This document shows, piece by piece, positions 6,438 to 8,551 of a stretch of DNA of 8,551 nt (positions are counted from its first letter, which is position 1; each line of letters starts with the position of its first letter). The translations under genes were made by a program, and so were the position numbers. Location of the stretch: assembly GCA_003503535.1 (NCBI GenBank), contig DOCI01000052.1, positions 42,128-50,678 of the forward strand, written 5' to 3'. This DNA comes from Planctomycetaceae bacterium. GTDB taxonomy: Bacteria > Planctomycetota > Planctomycetia > Planctomycetales > Planctomycetaceae. The notes under the pieces are model-generated. The model ran no database searches. It saw only the letters and a program-made list of their open reading frames with translations, and was not told the DNA's origin.

Positions 6438-7331
6438 CTAATTTTCATAGAGCGGCTGTATCTTTTTCATGTCTGTCAGGCGAATCGCGACCATGTACCG
6501 ACGATCTCGCTGACCGTTATGATTGATAAAAAATTTCCCGGCAATTTGATCCTCTGCATTTTCATCAGCCGAAAGGATCAGCATCTCACCGACATTCATC
6601 GTCACTGTAAAAGATAAGTCACGTAATTGTTCAATCTGCTGCCCACCCTGATATTGAAATTGATTCCCACTGGCAACGGGTCGTAACTGCGATGAGCCAT
6701 AATGGATTTCTGGAGTCAGATGCAACTTGATCCATCCATCCTGCAGCCGCTCAACTTCAGTATGCAACACCCCGTGTGCATCTGACAAAACAATGGGTTC
6801 TTTTGAACCAGTCAACAGGATTTTCATTTCTGGAACAGGCATGCTGGTCTGAATCGACGTGGTTCCTCCAGAAGGCAGAAACGTTTGACGGCCTATCAAA
6901 TCGGTATGACGTGACGTACCGGCAGAATCCGTAATTTCGTTTTTGAGTCCGAGGAGACGCTGCAATGTCCGGGGTGGAGTTAATCCGACAAGCCCAACCC
7001 GAAATCCCTGATCACGCAAACGAGACCGAGTTTCTAAATCGACAGTGCCAACCTGATCGATTTCTTCCCAGACAAACTTGGACAGCAAAGGATCTTCGGC
7101 ATCTCGTTCCACATATACAATGTCGAGCTGAACCGTTTCCATTCCCGGAGTGATTGGATTCAACAAGGATTTCCCCTGCTGGGAAGTCCCTTCAAAATCA
7201 GTAATTTGACAACCCGCAAAGGCGGCAGCACACACGATCCCCAAGACCAGGCACCAGCGAATTCGCAGCAAAACTGCATTCTTCGATGAAGACGGGCTGT
7301 ACAGATCGAGATGACTTGCAGAAGCAGTCAT
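6438..7331 (-). CDS. Predicted lipoprotein of unknown function, possibly secretin-like C-terminal region
   Basis: I do not recognise this 297-residue protein. From the ATG at 7331 it has a basic and hydrophobic stretch (24-40, IRWCLVLGIVCAAAFAG) ending in Cys41, which fits a lipobox (AFAGC) for lipid attachment. The 20-residue N-terminal extension is longer than usual. An in-frame TTG at 7346 would add five residues; ATG is preferred because no ribosome binding site favours either. After the Cys, residues 66-130 contain VQLDIVYVERD and a Pro-Arg-Leu-Leu-rich segment. The part from about 165 to 290 looks all-beta, with WIKLHLTPEIHYG at 200-212, FTVTMNVGEMLILSADE at 241-257 and YMVAIRLTDM at 279-288. 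The TPEI and later GEMLIL motifs are faintly like the C-terminal beta domain of type II/III secretins, but the rest of a secretin is missing. The product is probably exported and membrane-attached; its role is unknown. Confidence 0.8.
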   Translation of the reverse strand: MTASASHLDLYSPSSSKNAVLLRIRWCLVLGIVCAAAFAGCQITDFEGTSQQGKSLLNPITPGMETVQLDIVYVERDAEDPLLSKFVWEEIDQVGTVDLETRSRLRDQGFRVGLVGLTPPRTLQRLLGLKNEITDSAGTSRHTDLIGRQTFLPSGGTTSIQTSMPVPEMKILLTGSKEPIVLSDAHGVLHTEVERLQDGWIKLHLTPEIHYGSSQLRPVASGNQFQYQGGQQIEQLRDLSFTVTMNVGEMLILSADENAEDQIAGKFFINHNGQRDRRYMVAIRLTDMKKIQPLYEN

Positions 7332-7366
7332 AAAAAGTTGAGGCAATCACAAAAATGAAAATAAGA

Positions 7367-7380
7367 TAGACGAATGTCTA
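7367..7380. repeat. 14-base perfect inverted repeat upstream of the lipoprotein gene
   Basis: TAGAC-GAAT-GTCTA on the plus strand has 5-base arms and a 4-base centre, 36 bases upstream of the lipoprotein ATG. Read on the minus strand its centre is ACATTCGT, the same as in the palindrome at 4945-4960. It could be an operator or a hairpin in the leader. Confidence 0.35.
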
Positions 7381-7503
7381 AGAGGGGAGTTCAGAGAGTT
7401 TTTCGCTACGGGAACGGAGGTGATCTGAGGTATGAAACTTTTATGAGGAAAAGAGAATTTTGTCAACGAGAGCTGAATTCAACCAGATCAACGAAAGAAA
7501 TAC

Positions 7504-7552
7504 AAAAAGGCCACCTGAATGCCTGAATTGACAAGCACTCACGTGACCTTTT
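7504..7552 (-). terminator. Rho-independent terminator downstream of the DksA-like gene
   Basis: In minus-strand RNA, bases 7543-7552 pair with 7505-7514 (10 pairs, one G-U). After a single mismatch, 7534-7541 pair with 7516-7523 (8 pairs, two G-U) around a 10-base loop. The descending arm ends in five U residues (complement of A at 7504-7508). Several pairs are G-U only on the minus strand and mismatches on the plus strand, so the hairpin is designed for minus-strand transcripts, that is for the gene ending at 7679. Confidence 0.75.
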
Positions 7553-7560
7553 GATTTCAC

Positions 7561-7605
7561 AAAAAGACATTCTCAATAATGAGTCATTCTTCAGCATTAT
7601 TTGTC
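7561..7605 (-). terminator. Possible second, proximal terminator hairpin of the DksA-like gene
   Basis: AATAATG (7575-7581) pairs with CATTATT (7595-7601), and an outer GACA (7566-7569) pairs with TGTC (7602-7605) with a 5-base bulge. On the minus strand this is followed by five T residues (7561-7565). The stem is AT-rich and weak. Together with the hairpin at 7504-7552 it may form a tandem terminator. Confidence 0.35.
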
Positions 7606-7678
7606 AGACGAGACCAGAGCTAATACTGCCTTTGCAGACTGAACATCGCTCTTTCGACGACAAATAACAGTAATTCCT

Positions 7679-8044
7679 CTAAACCATCGCTTGACGTTCT
7701 GATTCCCTTTGAGCTTCAACGGAATAGCGTGTCAAAGGCATTGCTTCGAGGCGGGCAATCGGAATGGGCTTCCCGGTCACTTCGCAAATTCCATAACTGT
7801 CATTATGGAATTTCTTGAGAGCGTTCTCAATCTCGGAAAGCTCGTCGGCTTCCATGGAGATCAAATGACTGTTGAGATCACTCATTTCGTTATATTGAGC
7901 AATATCAGCGGCATCTCCAATAGCCGAGTCGTTGCTCGATTTGGAATCATAAGATCTCCCGGAGCGACGTCGCAATTCATCTCTTCGGGATAGTAAATTG
8001 ACTTTCAGCTTCTGCAGGCGGTCTGTACGTGTCACTGTTGTCAC
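7679..8044 (-). CDS. TraR/DksA-family protein with degenerate zinc finger (DksA2-like)
   Basis: This 121-residue protein has the DksA layout. Residues about 5-35 and 50-82 are helices that would form the coiled coil; the acidic tip motif D44-A-A-D47-I-A49 matches the DxxDxA tip of DksA; and the C-terminal globular part is YGICEVTGKPIPIARLEAMP at 84-103. DksA proteins enter the secondary channel of RNA polymerase and tune transcription initiation, often with ppGpp. The four zinc-ligand positions here read C87-x2-T90-x17-S108-x2-A111, so only one cysteine remains and zinc cannot bind in the usual way. The start is GTG at 8044; another GTG lies three codons on, and there is no ATG before codon 54. 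Only a weak purine stretch (AGAAA) precedes it. Two possible terminators follow the gene. Confidence 0.88.
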   Translation of the reverse strand: MTTVTRTDRLQKLKVNLLSRRDELRRRSGRSYDSKSSNDSAIGDAADIAQYNEMSDLNSHLISMEADELSEIENALKKFHNDSYGICEVTGKPIPIARLEAMPLTRYSVEAQRESERQAMV

Positions 8045-8376
8045 TTTCTAAATGCAATCCTGTTATGCCTGCCAGCAATTGCCTTGCTGACTCAACCCGT
8101 CGCTTGGTTGACTGGCGATACCACAGCTGAATTGTATGATCAACAACCTTCAATACGATTGCAAGCGCACAGACTACTGTTCATGCGCATTCCGTAAAAA
8201 ACGACATATCGCGATCATGAACATCATGAATTAGTCATAACTTTTTGTTATTTATAAATTTACAACATTACTGGCATTCCCTTCTCCTGAAGAACGTCTT
8301 GGAATCTACATCAAATATTTATCAAAGACACTTGGTTCAGAGACGGAAATCTTCGCACTCTCACGAGGTAAATCCC
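8045..8376. other. 332-base divergent intergenic region with small repeats
   Basis: The gap separates the DksA-like gene (minus) from the sulfatase gene (plus) and should hold both promoters. No gene is seen. ATCATGAA occurs twice in tandem with a 9-base period (8214-8221 and 8223-8230). Close by is the inverted repeat ATAAC-TTTTT-GTTAT (8237-8251), within an AT-rich stretch (about 8229-8270) that may contain the sulfatase promoter. I could not assign -35 and -10 boxes with confidence. Confidence 0.4.
8365..8369 (+). promoter_or_regulatory. Shine-Dalgarno of the sulfatase gene
   Basis: GAGGT lies seven bases before the ATG at 8377 and supports that start. Confidence 0.6.
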
Positions 8377-8551
8377 ATGAAATCAAAGACTTTCCTGAGC
8401 AATGGCATAAAATTTTCTATTGATTTTTTATTAAGGAGAAAATTTTCCAAAATTAAATGCCCAAACTACTCATTTTTATTCCTGATATTCTCCCTGTTAA
8501 ATATTGGTACACAATCATTTGCTGCTGAGAATCGGCCTAATATTCTGCTGT
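8377..8551 (+). CDS. Secreted sulfatase (N-terminal 58 codons, runs off right edge)
   Basis: Only the first 58 codons are present. A long, basic N-terminal stretch (1-30, with LLRRKFSKIK at 18-27) precedes a hydrophobic core (31-43, YSFLFLIFSLLNI). The sequence QSFAA|ENRPNILL at 46-58 follows, with a probable signal-peptidase cut after the two alanines. RPNILL directly after the signal peptide is the hallmark opening of the sulfatase/arylsulfatase family, where the strand leads into the metal-binding Asp-Asp pair expected just past the window edge. Such enzymes hydrolyse sulfate esters, often of algal polysaccharides, outside the cytoplasm, and planctomycetes carry many. The catalytic C/S-x-P-x-R motif cannot be checked here. 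Codons in this part are markedly AT-rich compared with the other genes. Confidence 0.72.
   Translation, partial: MKSKTFLSNGIKFSIDFLLRRKFSKIKCPNYSFLFLIFSLLNIGTQSFAAENRPNILL

Noticed and set aside
7709..7993. Plus-strand open frame opposite the DksA-like gene
   Set aside because: It is a shadow frame; the minus-strand product matches the DksA family along its length.
1..8551. CRISPR arrays, transposons, phage genes, tRNA or rRNA
   Set aside because: No regularly spaced repeats, transposase motifs, terminal inverted repeats, tRNA T-loop patterns outside coding regions, or rRNA-like stretches were seen.

Overview
The window looks like ordinary chromosome from a planctomycete, most likely a Gimesia/Rubinisphaera/Planctomicrobium-type Planctomycetales. 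This is inferred from gene content: a small haem-binding CxxCH protein, a sulfatase start, a degenerate DksA-like protein and a short SigA-type sigma factor. Base composition is moderate and genes are loosely packed, with several gaps of 300 to 600 bases. No database search was possible, so the taxon is an inference.

Layout. Bases 1-1668 (minus) hold the N-terminal 556 codons of an LptD/OstA-like outer-membrane LPS-assembly protein that runs off the left edge. A 600-base gap without a convincing gene follows. Bases 2269-3959 (plus) form a compact three-gene run: a membrane-anchored haem-binding protein, holo-ACP synthase (AcpS), and a MacB/LolD-type ABC ATPase whose start overlaps the acpS stop. 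Converging on it, with one base between the stop codons, is a minus-strand ABC-3 family (Zn/Mn/Fe) permease at 3961-4821. A clear intrinsic terminator at 4987-5025 closes the transcript of a minus-strand SigA-family sigma factor (5175-6047). Further right, also on the minus strand, are a lipoprotein of unknown function (6438-7331) and a TraR/DksA-family protein (7679-8044) with a strong terminator hairpin behind it. The last 175 bases (plus) are the beginning of a secreted sulfatase.

Themes. Envelope biogenesis appears several times (LptD-like protein, LolD-like ATPase, AcpS for lipid synthesis, a lipoprotein), as does transcription control (sigma factor, DksA-like protein). I see no evidence that these form one dedicated system. 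The run 2269-3959 is the only likely operon. I find no mobile element, CRISPR array, phage gene, tRNA or rRNA.

The most notable observation is that the DksA-like protein has the four zinc-finger cysteine positions occupied by Cys-Thr-Ser-Ala with canonical spacing. That is the pattern I recall for zinc-independent DksA2 proteins. Also of interest are two ABC components without their partners, the tail-to-tail gene pair with no room for a terminator, and two promoter-region palindromes sharing the core ACATTCGT. I did not find a clearly new biological system here.
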